Positions 43,167 to 55,689 of a stretch of 64,000 nt of DNA are shown here, in pieces; the stretch's first letter is position 1, and the number at the start of each line of letters is the position of its first letter. The stretch is taken from assembly GCF_963676685.1 (NCBI RefSeq), contig NC_092347.1, positions 89,778,592-89,842,591 of the forward strand. Direction: 5' to 3'. A model generated the notes under the pieces. That model saw only the letters and a program-made list of their open reading frames with translations. It was not told the DNA's origin and made no database searches. The position numbers and the translations under genes were made by a program. Origin of the DNA: Mytilus edulis (taxonomy: Eukaryota > Mollusca > Bivalvia > Mytilida > Mytilidae).

Positions 43167-44383
43167 TATATCAGTTGTATTTGTACTTGGCTTGAAACAG
43201 GAGTAATCTCTCACTGAAGCTAGCAGTATACTTGTTTCTTAGACTCGTACACATACTGCTGAGTTATTGTCTTTCATGTACCCTGTGCTTAACGCTATAC
43301 TAGCCCACATGGAAAGATACCACAAATCAGACCATAAACTTAACTCAGTAACTAGCCGGGAACAACCTTTAAAATTCAAAAGGGGGGGGGTATGATTTTT
43401 TGCTAAAAAAATGTATTCTAATTCCCAAAATTATGAGAATTTTTTTTTTGTACAAGCAGAGGACAAGAACAATATATTCTGAATCTTTACCTTTTGAACA
43501 AAATAATTTTGCTCGATAGCGTTGAAAAATTCATTAAAATGTTTCGCACTTTTTTCGTGAAAACAGTTTTCTTACTCGGACATAAAAAAAACATCCCCCA
43601 CCCCTTGCAGTTTAATGTTTGCTCCCTAATGGTTGATGTACTGTACGACTGTCGTGTGCTGTGCTTATATGAAACCCAATTAAAAAAAGATGTATTTTCT
43701 ACATTACAGAAACTGTAAAAGACTATTCGATGTATTTCCGGAATAGATTCGGGGATTATTGCTTGTAAGCCTATTGATGAAACTTTTTAAGCAGTACCAT
43801 TTTTGCAAATGTAAAAACGATTTATGTAAACGGATTATTTTTCTTTTGTTTTCGTTTATCGTTAAAATACTTGTCACTGACCCTTTTGTATCATAAAAAA
43901 GGACGAATCTTACCTCCCTTACTGTATATGATCAATCGCCTTTATAAAAACTTTTCATTCGCTTTCGAATTACAAATTAAATAGTATCTGGTTACACATG
44001 GTTGACCCTTTGTAAAATCAATAAAGGACGATGGCACAGTATAGGATTGTTTATATAAATAGTTTTACCTGGACAATCTACCTGTTTTTATCAGTTAAAA
44101 CAAGAGTATGTCAATTTGCAGGTGATAATGCATTGCGTTCACCAATTATTACTTAAAAGGGTATTATAATGACGGTACCGTATTATCCAACCTTTGGAAA
44201 CAATTGTGTTGTCACTTTCATGATAACGAACGTGAGAAATAAACACCTGACTTCCGAAGACATGTGGTCACGTTCAGTAAGGAATATACGGAACTTTTCA
44301 ATGATTTGGATTTTACATGTTTAATAAGTGACAACATTATTTTTGCTGCATTCGAACCTGATAACGATTGATTTACGTTCGCT
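43167..44383. other. No recognised gene
   Basis: Contains a G10 run at about 43381-43390 and AT-rich DNA. The 74-codon frame at 43494-43718 has no recognised domain. This is the region upstream of the duplicated GALNT-paralogue exon, and homology between its copies begins only at about 44384. Confidence 0.45.
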
Positions 44384-44469
44384 AATCCGCTCATATGTTA
44401 AATTCTTTATAAAAGATGAAAGGATTACGGAGATTTAATGAGCATGCATTATTCAGGTGTGCAATAGGA

Positions 44470-44478
44470 TATATAAAT
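44470..44478 (+). promoter_or_regulatory. TATA-like sequence upstream of GALNT-paralogue exon copy A
   Basis: TATATAAAT lies 61 bp before the ATG at 44540, a plausible TATA distance for a 5' leader of about 35-40 nt. It is conserved in copy B at 56679-56687. Confidence 0.4.
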
Positions 44479-44539
44479 TACAATTGTTTTGTGTAAATAC
44501 GATTCTACTGTTTAACTTTTGTGATATTCTGCTTTAATA

Positions 44540-45009
44540 ATGAGACTAAGAACCCGTTATATCGGTGCTGGAGTAGCCGTGTTTCTGATGCTACTAACAT
44601 ATGAAGTATATGTGTATTCTGCAGATACGAAATGGTTAATAAGCAATGGACTCCTATCCAAACAGGATTATATTAAGAAAATGAAATCAACTTTTGTACA
44701 AAAAGTTAATTTATCAAATAGTAATGCGCCTGTTACTTTTAAATTGGTTCATAATATAAGAAAAGGGCCAACAGTGTCTATATCTGCTGAAGAATTTAGG
44801 AAAAATGATAAAATCCAAACTGGCAATATTTTAATTGATAATTATGGAAAAAACGATCCAATGAAAAATGGAGAAAAAGGACGTGGCGTAACGTTTGTGG
44901 GACAAGAAAAACGAAATGCGTCTGAATTGATGCAAAAATATCAAGTTAATATTTTAGCCAGTGATATAATTCCTTTAAACAGATTGGTTCCTGATGCAAG
45001 ACCTCCTGG
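44540..45009 (+). CDS. GALNT-paralogue first coding exon, copy A
   Basis: Encodes MRLRTRYIGAGVAVFLML, a signal anchor (about residues 8-27), a stem, then IQTGNILIDNYGKNDP and ASDIIPLNRLVPDARPPG. It is the homologue of exon 1 of the complete GALNT gene, with the same phase-2 donor GG|GTAAGT and the same end point in the protein. It is a diverged paralogue, not a copy of that exon. I find no exon 2 counterpart in the 11.7 kb before copy B, so it is either an orphan exon or the start of a gene disrupted here. It differs from copy B at several residues (Ile-Ser against Lys-Ser, His-Asn against Pro-Tyr, Met-Lys-Asn against Ile-Lys-Tyr, Asn against Tyr, Val against Ala). Confidence 0.75.
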
Positions 45010-46400
45010 GTAAGTTTCTCCAGAATCTTTATGATCATTCCACATTTATAATTTATCTTTTTTTTGGTGAACACGATTTATGATGATTCACTGCATACCA
45101 CGAAAGATATGTTTTTGTCGATAATTTGCTTAAACTTCAGTCTACCTTGTTCAAATGTAATACCATGCATTGGTAGTGCTAAAAGTATGCAGTGAACACA
45201 AAGTCCCGAGACGTAAGCAGTGAAAACAAAGTCCACAAATATACGCTAAATAACACAATTTCTATTTTGACATTGCGTTCAATATCTATTTGAACAAAAT
45301 CACCATCTGCACGAGGAACAACCAATAACCGAAGAGCATCCAGTATATTTTTTGAAGTAGACACTGAATATCTTAAATCTATTAGGTCTTGGTATTTTCC
45401 AAAAAAACATTTGTGGAAAAAGGGTAGACGTGCTTTCGCAAATTCTGAGTCATTGTTTTTTTTTTAATTCGGATACTGATGACAATTTACAAATTCTGAG
45501 TAGTAGATGCAAGCTCCTGAATATCGTACGAGTTGAGTAATGTATAATACTCCATACGCGGATGAAGTTGGTAAATTGCTGCTAAGTTGAGGTAAATTTA
45601 TAATTTCAAAATTGAAATCATCTCGTTTGAAATAGACTTTGTTATTGGAATGACCGCTGAAGTCAAATCGGGAAATTAGACCAAGTAAGCTGTATTAGTA
45701 ATGCCTGTAATCTCTAGTTAAGGAGTATTAATGCGACCCAATCAGAAAAGTTTGTATTATTAATGGAAAGAACATCTTCAATATACCTGTAATGATGTAT
45801 GCAAAATCAAACGATCTAGCTTCATAATTATTTCTACATGTCAAAAATCAGAGAGGGCGATCATATGTAACATGCAACTGTAATTAAGGACAGCCACAGA
45901 CCATGCATAATGTAGGTTAATTAATATACTAGCGCTATTAAAAAAGTTACTTCTCATGATACTTGCACGTCTGTAGGCTTTTAAACTTACACAAACATGC
46001 GACAAATAGACCATCGCACATCAGCGTACGGAGCATCGCACTTCGGCGTAGCCCATCGCAGTTACAGATTCCCCATCGCACCTCCGAGTCCTACACATAT
46101 ATTCACCAAGGCCAGATTCCCCATCGCACCTCCGAGTCCTACACATATATTCACCAAGGCCATTTTGTAAACCTGTTTTCATTTAAGAGGCAATGCGATG
46201 AAGGAATCAAAGATAATAAGACTTCAAGGAGCGTAAATTTTCGAAAAGTAAAATTCTTTGTATTTATAATGTTAAATGCATCCACGAATGAGAGAAACGG
46301 GAGGAGGTCCGGTGGTCTTCCTATTGAAACTTTTTAATGTGTATGTTTTGTTATCATCAGGGTTAGATCCTATATGTTGTTTCTCTAATGAGTTCCTCAT
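45010..46400 (+). repeat. Duplicated flank of exon copy A, including CCATCGCAC motif array
   Basis: About 45010-45840 is repeated almost unchanged at 57219-58036. About 45.84-46.37 kb is present inverted at about 58.037-58.555 kb. Within it, 46.01-46.15 kb holds a loose array of CCATCGCAC(C/T)TC(A/C)GCGT phrases and a perfect tandem copy of about 50 bp (CAGATTCCCCATCGCACCTC..). More phrases lie at 46.58-46.70 kb. Confidence 0.75.
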
Positions 46401-46821
46401 TTACCGTTATAGTATAAAGAACAGAGTTTGTCTGTTGGCTTTTATGGGACCTTATGCATTTAGAGAATGTCGCGCCCAATCGTTTATGTAAAATAGAGCC
46501 TTTTGAAGATTTTGAACTTATCAACTTAAAAACCTGAAAAACTACATCGATATGAAAAGCATTGCAAACAAATTTTGTGTAGACCATCGCACCTCAGTGT
46601 TACCCCCATCGTCAATATGCAAAGTTCGCACTTCAGCGTGATCAAAATAGCACTTCAGCTTCAAATCATCGCACCTCAGCGTGACCATCGCGGTTCAGAG
46701 TCCAACATATGTTTTACCAAAAATGAAACCATTAATTTAAGTTCTTAGTACTAATTGATTTTACGAATCAAGCAATTACAAGTATATCATTTGGTTAAAG
46801 AAATTTTCTAATCATTAAGTC

Positions 46822-46985
46822 TGATCGCGCCTTTTCGTTCACAATCGAAATAATGATCGCGCTTTTTCGTTCACAATCGAAATAATGATCGCGCTTTTTC
46901 GTTCACGATCGAAATAATGATCGCGCTTTTTCGTTCACGATCGAAATAATGATCGCGCTTTTTCGTTCACGATCGAAATAATGCG
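46822..46985 (+). repeat. 32-bp minisatellite
   Basis: Five tandem units containing TGATCGCGCTTTTTCGTTCA and CGATCGAAATAA, with steps of 32 bp. The units are GC-richer than their surroundings and contain CpG-rich GATCGCGC. Confidence 0.9.
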
Positions 46986-47965
46986 TTGTCTGATCATTTA
47001 CGATCAATTTCGATAAAAATCATGAAGATTATACTTCTTGAAATCATATGAATTTCTTCAAGTGATAACATTACTTTATATTTCTATCTGACACACTAAG
47101 GATTAGGTTTTAAATTTATCATGATATATTAAATGTAGTGTGCATTTTTTTTTAAGGAAGCTGAATCCTTTTGACGTAGATTTTTCTGTTTTCTATTTTT
47201 TTCCACTTTTTAAAAATACAGCAGGTTTTTACATATAGTTTGAAGTAGAATTTCAATTAAAGTCATATGAAACTTCAAATCTAAAAACAAAATGAACATG
47301 TTTATATATACTTGCATGGCTAAGTTTTACTCTAAAAGAATAGAACGTGGACTTTTTTGTAAAGAAAATTCTTTATATTATCAAAATCTTCATTAATGCA
47401 CGATATTGAATTATTGACTTCCAAGACACTTATTTGCCAATATTTTCCCGTATGCAGTTGCCTCAACTACAAGACTTCGTGTTATAACTTCGGTAAACGC
47501 CAACGAAATTGCGATGGGAAAACCGTAATGAAAGAAATTAAACACAAGCGCTCTTGAGAAGTAAACAGAAATTTTGAAGTTGCATATGACTTTAATTGCA
47601 TTTACGGTCCGATACTAAAACTATCATGATCCGATATAATATGCTCTTAAACAGACCCCTTAATCGTTAATGGATTTAACAAACAAAACTTTCGAAACAC
47701 AACTTATAAAAATTTGTTTTCTTTATTCGCTTTAATAGCCTCAGAGATATATAGTACATGTACGTATATATACACTTATAATTATTGTTACGTATAAACG
47801 ACCTTCAACACCTACTAACTTAGTCTATATCAACGAGTTACGTTATTTCACGTAATCTTTTATTTGAACATAAACTTATCTGTGATAAAGAAATAGGTAG
47901 AAGGAATAAATATGTTTGACCCTTTCGCTAAACACAGTTTAAAGGAATGCTGCACATAGGCGGAT

Positions 47966-47999
<34 letters not shown>

Positions 48000-48750
48000 C
48001 TGGATGCCCGCCCCCTCTGTTGTGGGAATTTTTTGTTGATTATATAGAAAATCACTGAAGCATGACTGGATCGACCCATCCCCTTTAGGTCAGTCAGCGC
48101 GCCCCCCTTCCACACACACACAGCTCTGCCACTGCTTCATTGCATGATAGGATGCAATATTGTTATTTCAATATATTCATACGACATGCTTCCCCCTAAA
48201 TTATCTAACCTCACATATCCAAACGTGTAAGCCAACTATTAAGCTGACAATAAAATACCAAATAGTTCAAAAAGGACAACAGGAATAACTTAAACTTTAC
48301 ACGATACAAATGATCACCCCATCGGCGCTTGTGTACATGATTTTGATATCTATTGTTCAAAAGAACTCAATTTGCTATTCACCTGTCCACAAATTAAATA
48401 ACACCCAGGCAATTACCTCTAAAATGTTTTGCCTATATACCTTAGGCACATGTCTCTGAAAAAAAAATCCAATATACCTTGATATTAGGTATTCAGGAAA
48501 TTTGTTTTCAGAATTATGTGCCTATGATTTAAATATACTATGATTGTTCTTGTCCTTCCTTTTTTTTTGTTAACTTATCGACTGCAATAGAATCCATGAT
48601 AATTTTACTACCCATAAGTAAAAAACACGTTGTTTTGAAGTATGAATAGAAAAATAAGGGAGTTTGTGAGATCACCCTAAGAAAGTAGGTCAACCATAGA
48701 GCGATACAAATCTCACGGTACATTGCAATGACAATTGATCATAGAACTTT
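46986..48750. other. No gene seen; contains a G31 homopolymer
   Basis: AT-rich DNA around a run of about 31 G at 47968-47998. The proline-rich minus-strand frame at 47939-48121 is a by-product of that run. Confidence 0.5.
47968..47998. repeat. Poly-G tract (about 31 G)
   Basis: Uninterrupted G run in otherwise AT-rich DNA. The length in the assembly may be inaccurate, as long homopolymers are prone to error. Confidence 0.9.
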
Positions 48751-48759
48751 ACAACACTG

Positions 48760-49160
48760 CCTGTATATTATATGACACAGTAATGCATGTACAATCAATA
48801 TAAGAATCAGCAATCCTATACAATAGATGACACAGCAATGCCTATACAATAGATGACACAGAAATGCGTATACAATATATGACGTATCAATGTCTACATA
48901 GTAAATGACACATCAATGTTTTCATAGTATTAAATTAAGAATTGAAATGGGGAATGTGTCAAAGACACAACAAACCGACCAAAATGCAAAACATTACCTA
49001 AGTCAACCGATGCTTCACACACGAGTATATATGTATGACGCAGCAATGTCTGTATAACAGATGAAAAAGCAATGCCGATACAATACATCAAACAGCAACT
49101 CCTGTACAATATATGACATGTCAATGACTATACATTGTACAGGACGCAGTAATGTTTAAA
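48760..49160. repeat. Degenerate array of about 29-bp units with an inserted R2 fragment
   Basis: Units resemble GACACAGCAATGCCTATACA followed by ATAGAT and decay along the stretch. The array is split at about 48.93-49.02 kb by an R2-type fragment containing GAAATGGGGAATGTGTCAAA. Confidence 0.6.
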
Positions 49161-50139
49161 CGAAATGATAAAAAGTGCAAGTACAGTACACATGATCATT
49201 GTAATTACATTAGAAGTGTACTTTAACTCATACGAACGAAAAGATTTAATCAGAATGTGAACTTATAGTATTTGAGTATTTCGCATATAAATGTGACAAA
49301 TTATTACTAATTTCCAATAAATGCGCATTCAAATTAATCTAAACATAAGGAAATAACTTCCGAATCAATATACTTATCCTTTTTTTATGGAGAAATTTAT
49401 CGATATGTCCTAGCGTTTAATATACTTTTAACAAAAAGGCGATTGTAATTGTTACACAAATCCCTAACAGCACAACGGCTTATTTTAAGTATGTCTATGT
49501 TTTGAAATTTAACATCGAGTTATGAATACAAGTTATTGTTATACTTCACATAAAATATTTTACATCTGTGTCCTCTAACGTTTTGTTGCTTAGCTGTCTC
49601 ATTGGCAATCATACAACTCCGTTTTTCATAATGTACATGTGTTTGTAAGAGACATTTAAAGTAAAGTAATCTCAAGTCCACGGTAATGGTGATAAGAAAG
49701 AATAGATAAATGTGAAGAAGAAAAATATATTACAAAAAAAACCCCATAAAAACGAAATGATGATACAAACGAAATTAAGGAACTATCCTGATTATATTTT
49801 GTTATTGTTGTTGTTAACCGTCCAGCACTCTTAAAATTGTGTCGGTATGTATACCGTGTGAAGAAAACTTAGTTGTGTTGCTGGTATTATAGTGGAAATA
49901 CCGATTCATTATGTATTTCTTAGTAACCAATTTACTTATATTTTGGTTTAGCCTTGTATAATGTACATTTTGAAACCTGCTTTGTTTAGCCAATGGTGGA
50001 CATTGCGATATCTAATTTCGCCTATGGTGTGCAATGTGCGATATCGACGGGTATTGTGCAATATTTGTTTCATACTTCCATGGACACTTTGTGATATATG
50101 GTTCAACCTTAAGTTTGATGTCTTGTTCAAAATAAAAAA
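49161..50139. other. No recognised content
   Basis: AT-rich. A loose recurrence of GCGATATC/TGTGCGATAT phrases lies at about 49.99-50.10 kb and again at about 51.27-51.40 kb. No gene is supported. Confidence 0.4.
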
Positions 50140-50570
50140 GAAGAAAGAAGATGTGGTGCCAATGAGACAACTATTTACAAGAGACCAAAAGACACACAAG
50201 TTAACAACTATAGGTCACCGTACGGCCTTCAACAATGAGCAAAGCCCGTACCGCATAGTCAGCTATAAAAGACCCCGAAATGACAATTTAAAACAATTCA
50301 AACGAAAAAACTAATGAACTAATGTATGTACACAAAAAAAAATGAACGTAAAACAAATATGCATTGAACACAAAAATGAACGACCTTTGAATTACAGGCT
50401 CCTCACTTGGGACAGGCACATATATACAGAATGTGGCGGGGTTAAACATGTTGGCGTGATCCCAACCCTCCCCTTACCTGGGACAGTGGTATAACAGTAC
50501 AACATAAGAACTAACTATGAAAATCAGTTGAAAAGGCTTAACTCATTAGATGGATACAAATATAAATACT
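50140..50570 (+). repeat. Long R2 copy
   Basis: Runs from GAAGATGTGGTGCCAATGAG through GTCACCGTACGGCCTTCAAC, ATGTGGCGGGGTTAAACATG and GGCTTAACTCATTAGATGGA. It is closely similar along its length to the copy inserted at 19.39-19.81 kb. Confidence 0.7.
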
Positions 50571-53500
50571 ACACAGTGAACGTGGACGGGTACTTGTACA
50601 TTCCAACAACAACAAAAAAACACTGAGTACAGATCTGAGGGTACTTGCAGTTATTGACAGCTAGTTCAAAGCCATTAACAACTAATTTAAAAAATCATGC
50701 ATCTAAGACTAAATTATCAATCCGTACACATCCAGCATCAAATGAACCATAGATGTGCACTTCGCAATGGGCTATTCCAGATAATTTGTGACAGGTAGGG
50801 ACGGATGGGGAGATTTTTTTTTATACATATAAAAAAAAAAAAAAACATTATGAAAAGCTACCTATCAGATCTAAAAATTTAGACCTATCAGATGAACAGT
50901 TTCTGTTCATATTGGGTGGATGGGCTTTCATGGAAAAAATTAGCCTATCTGAATTTTTTTTTGCAAGGTTTGTACCCATCAAAATTTTGCTGACACTTTA
51001 TACAATATTACAAGATAATGTATGATAAGAAACTGTTTAGATACCATAGCACCCCTAAGATCTGAAATATGTATTTTTGAAACCCCTAAGATGTAATTAT
51101 TTTGACCCTTGCAATCTATTTAGTGCTGCAAGACCCTCAGAAGTTTTTTGCGAATAATTATACATGTCAGATGGAAAAAACACAGAATTACACCCCCTAA
51201 GATGTATAATTTTTACACCCCTCAGAAAGGACCATAAAACCCCCTTTAGTAGACATTAATTGGAATGGCCCAATATCAGTTTGGAATGATGAGCATATCT
51301 GGTTTAACCTACGATGGGCATATATATGCTTTAAACTATAATTGGTATTGTGCGATATCTGGGTTAACCCAGACATTTTATTTGCGATACAAATACTATT
51401 GCATTTTATTAACTGTTTACTGTATACAAGATAAAGTAATTTGAGCTCATTAATAAACTTGTAACATTTCATAATACATTGATAAAGCAATGGCTGGTCT
51501 TTTTTCTCTGATTTTTAGAACATACTGAAACTGAAGTTTGCACTGTTCATGGTCGATGTACCTATATATGGGTCATTATAAAAAAACAACATGCAAAACT
51601 ATGTTATGTGGTATGTTTAAGTCAAAAGAATTGAAAATATATCAAAATGTATCAAAATAACACTTGATTATGTTAGAAACGAGTGTTTTGTGATACACTA
51701 TATACAGTTTACAGTATGAAATGTTATAAAACTATCCTTAATGTTTTCTTTAACCCTTGGATATAGCCAGAATCAACTGTTATTTTTTACTATACATCCT
51801 TTCAGACCTGAAATAGGACTATTATTCAAATCATTTGTTATTAGGATATATCACTTTTTATTGCATTGTGATACATACAAACATTTTTTAATGATTTGGG
51901 AGGTGTATGTTGGTTTTATAATAAAAAAAATCACCAAAAGGGAAAGTCTCATTTTTTAAGTCAATGGTGTAACCAAAGGACAAATTGGTAGGGTAAGAGT
52001 TATCTTTCGCAAGATTTCACCATTTGCAATAGTTTCTCCCTTAGCAATGTTACCTGTAAGCATGTTATGCAAAAGAAAACAAACAATTATGTTGAAAATT
52101 TAGTGAAAAAAATCTTAAAAGTAAGTAAAAGCTATATCATAAATGAAAATAGTGTCCATGGTGTACCCTTGTAAAAATCATTTTTTGAAAACATTTCCTT
52201 AACTTTGAATTATGAAATATATTGATTATAGAAACATGCACTAGTAACAACATATAGAATAGGGGAATTAGCATTATATAATTTCGTAACTGAATCTTAA
52301 AATACACCTTAAATCATTGGTGTTACTGTCAATGGTGAGACCATTTTGATAAAATAACACCATTGACCAGTTTAGTACCACTACTGAATAAATCATGACA
52401 ATCAGCATTGTTTTGTGTTTCTTTCATGTTTAACAAGCGAAACATCATATAATTTATGAAAAACAATACTTATTTAACCAATGTTTTAACAATATTATGT
52501 ATTACATATACAAAGTTTTCGCAAACTGATGTATGCTGGTAACACCAATGACACTATTTAGTAACACTATTGACATTTTTAGTAATGGATGATATGTTAT
52601 ATAATTTGAGATTTGTTAGTCTAAGAAGTATTTTTTCATCTTTTTCTTTTGCTCGATGTTCTTGACTTTGTATTCAGTACTTAATAAAAGTAAAATTTGA
52701 AATGTGATGTCAATGGTGTTACTTTTGTGTCATTGAAGTTACTGAAGGGTCAGTGGTGTTACTATATAAAAATGCGACATTTTTTAAATTTTTGTTCGTA
52801 AATGAAAGTGTTTTTAGGTCGTATACGAAGGATTAGGTATATTATTATCATTTGATCTTATACATTTTACATATATTCAGTTTAAGTGTATTTATTAGTA
52901 TTTACAACGGCCATAATTAGGAGAGCCAACTTTTTTACGACAATGTATTCTGACATTTATGTTGGAATAGAATGCACAGCTATATGAATTATGTCAATAA
53001 GTCATAATGTAAACCTAAACAACAAATTGGAACAGTTGTTTGATGTTTAACAATAATATTTAGTACCTAAATGCATGTTTTAAATTGGTAACACCATTGA
53101 CACGATTCTATCAAAGGATGACCTAAAATTGTTAAAATTAAAGAAATTCTTCATTTTCCCCATTGCATATTTCTGAATATCGTTGCTATCATACTATAGA
53201 ATAGAGGACCACATTCAAATGCTTTAAACAATGACATCATTTTTCAAAATATCACCTCGTCGAAATTTGCACTTTTTTTTTATAATGACCCATATGTGAC
53301 ACGACACAATGTACATACTTAAATCAAATTTATCTAACATTTTTTTTAACCTGTCTAAGTTCATTAATAGTTATCACATAAGGACGCGGTGTCGCCACTT
53401 AATGACAAAAATCGCCCCACTCTTGTAACCGACTCGCCCAACTTTAAAAAAGTGTAAAATCAAATTGAACAATCAGTCTGACAACTCATTTATTTAACGA

Positions 53501-53606
53501 AAAGGGTTTAAACCCCACTGAGTAAAGGTCTGCAAACTCGCCCAAGTTATAAAAATATCTTGCTTCCTTAAGTATGTTAAATTTCTGATGGTTCGTAGCC
53601 AGTCGT
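50571..53606. other. No gene seen; scattered GTCAATGGTGTTAC motifs
   Basis: AT-rich. Between about 51.96 and 53.11 kb a 12-14 bp phrase, GTCAATGGTGTTAC or its reverse GTAACACCATTGAC, recurs about eight times with small changes and on both strands. It is not a regular tandem array. No protein-coding gene is supported. Confidence 0.5.
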
Positions 53607-53680
53607 CCTGGTGAAGTGGTATGTGCCGTGGCTTGATATGCTAAAGGTCTTGAGTTCGAATCCCAGCATATACACTGGAT
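53607..53680 (+). tRNA. tRNA-like pseudogene or SINE head
   Basis: An A-box-like TGGTGAAGTGG and a B-box-like AGTTCGAATCC are spaced as in a tRNA. An anticodon-arm-like TGGC-TTGATAT-GCTA would place GAT (Ile) as anticodon. The acceptor stem pairs poorly and no CCA-side complement fits, so a working tRNA gene is unlikely. A tRNA-derived SINE head is the better reading. Confidence 0.4.
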
Positions 53681-54739
53681 TTTTTCTACGTGAATTTTGA
53701 TAGATAGTCTTCTCCGTATAATTAATTATAAGTTTTATACTGGACTTGACATTCCCGCCAAAATGTTACAGAACAAAGGAAAGCATGCATAACAAAGAAA
53801 CTTAAACTGGGGTGATCTGGTTGGGGTGATCCGGCTCAGATCACCCCTGTTAGAACAAAAGAACTGGGATGCAACTTCATCTTTGCCTGGAAGATATGGA
53901 ATGTTACGTCATGTTTATCGTGAATAACCATTGATTAGTTAAATTTTTTGTTCTTTGTTACGTAACCTCAAGAGTTTTCCAATTAAACGTGACATTTGCC
54001 AAAACTATAGATAGAAAACCTTAAAAAAAAACATGTACAGAAATCCCGTTTAAAAGAGAATTTAAAATTGTTTGACTTAAAGCATTTCATGGATAATAGA
54101 AGATTTTTGTTTCCGTATATTAAAGTTCAGAAATGTAAATACTCCTCCGGGCACTCGGATACCCTCGATCGCCACAATATAGCCGAAAGTTGCGTTAAAC
54201 ATGCACCAACTAATCAATCAAACATTTGATAGAGTACTCCTTTTAGGAAATTTTGTTAATTTGCGTATCTGTCAAAAAGTATGACAACAAATATCCACCG
54301 GATACCATCATAGGAAGAGGGTGTCTTGATGCAGATATTTATTCACAAAATGAGGCTGGATGATTATATATTTTGAATTGTTATCAAAGATATATATCTG
54401 ATTGCTTTCAAAATTTTGACCATTTCAATACTGACATTTAACTGAAATACTTTGGACTAATTTTTGATTTTTACGTTTTCAAGCTGCAAGGTTTTTTTTT
54501 GCATTCATTGTTTTACTCATGAAATATCAATGACGATTTTATTGTCATTGTTTTGCTGTTGTCTCTTTGACGAATACAACACATATCGTATTCACATAGA
54601 CCATAAATTATATCTAACAATATGTGCATAAAATTGGACAAAATGCATGATTATCCGAACAATTCATAGATTTTTCATGACCTGACGTGCACTGGCACTT
54701 TTTTGCTGAAAAAAGATTTTAATCTAATTTAGACCGTTG
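53681..54739. other. No recognised gene
   Basis: AT-rich DNA. A short near-direct repeat, GGGGTGATC(T/C)GG, occurs at about 53.81-53.85 kb. Nothing else was recognised. Confidence 0.45.
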
Positions 54740-54870
54740 GTTTTTCCGTTTGAATGGTTTTACACTAGCCCATACAGCTTGCTATTTGGTGAGAGCCAAT
54801 TGACTCCGCTTTGAAGACCGCACTTTGACCTATAATGGTTAACTTTTATAACTTGTGACTTGGATGGAGA
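54740..54870 (-). repeat. Dispersed repeat R2 at the outer edge of the palindrome
   Basis: Contains TTCCGTTTGAATGGTTTTAC, TTTGACCTATAATGGTTAAC and GTGACTTGGATGGAGAGTTG. The palindrome arm starts inside its last phrase. Confidence 0.65.
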
Positions 54871-55689
54871 GTTGATATCTTTAAAATATTTGTTTGAGAA
54901 ACGTCACCCGGTCGAGAACTTCCGTAATATTTTGTCTCTGCGGTTGTTCCCACTAAAACGTTAAGGAAAGACTAAGAAACAAAGGGACTAACTGCCTCAG
55001 GCAAATATAAAAAAGTAGATGTGGTATGATTGCCAATGAGGCAGTTCTTCACAAGAGACCAAATGATACAGAAATTAACAACTATAGGTCACCGTACTCT
55101 ACTGTCTCCACACGGCACTAAAGATAACCTCTGTAAAAAATAAAATTGAGAATGGAAATGGGGAATGTGTCAAAGAGACAACAACCCGACCATAGAACAG
55201 ATAATAGAATGGGGCTGAATATTGAAATACTTCTTTTTGATCAATATTCCTAAAGTAATGAACTAGAGAAGTTCTCGCCCGGACACACCTCCATAATCTA
55301 GTATATTATAAGAGCATATTTTTTTTAATTTTAGAAAAACGCTGAAACGTAAATTATTTTACGCACTTCACAGGTCAGAAAAGACAAGTGCCCTTTTACC
55401 TGCCCATATGCATTTTTTATCTTTATTATATTCATACTTGGAATAAACATATATCAGAGTTTAGAACAAGTCAAACTGCGAGCTACTGCTCACTGATGAT
55501 ACCCCCCGCATTAATAGTGTAAAAATATGCAAGTGTTCGGTAAACAGGAAGTTGTCAAGTGATGAATCTGAAAACGCATCACACGGTAAAGCTGACTTAT
55601 ATAAATCCTGAAACCAAATTTCAGAAATCCTTGTATTGTAGTTCCTGAGAAAAATGTGACGAAAATTTTCAACTTGGCTATCATGTGTA

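Noticed and set aside
47939..48121. Proline-rich 60-codon frame on the minus strand
   Set aside because: It is the translation of the G31 homopolymer and its flank.
53607..53680. Functional tRNA-Ile gene
   Set aside because: The acceptor stem does not pair and the T stem has mismatches.
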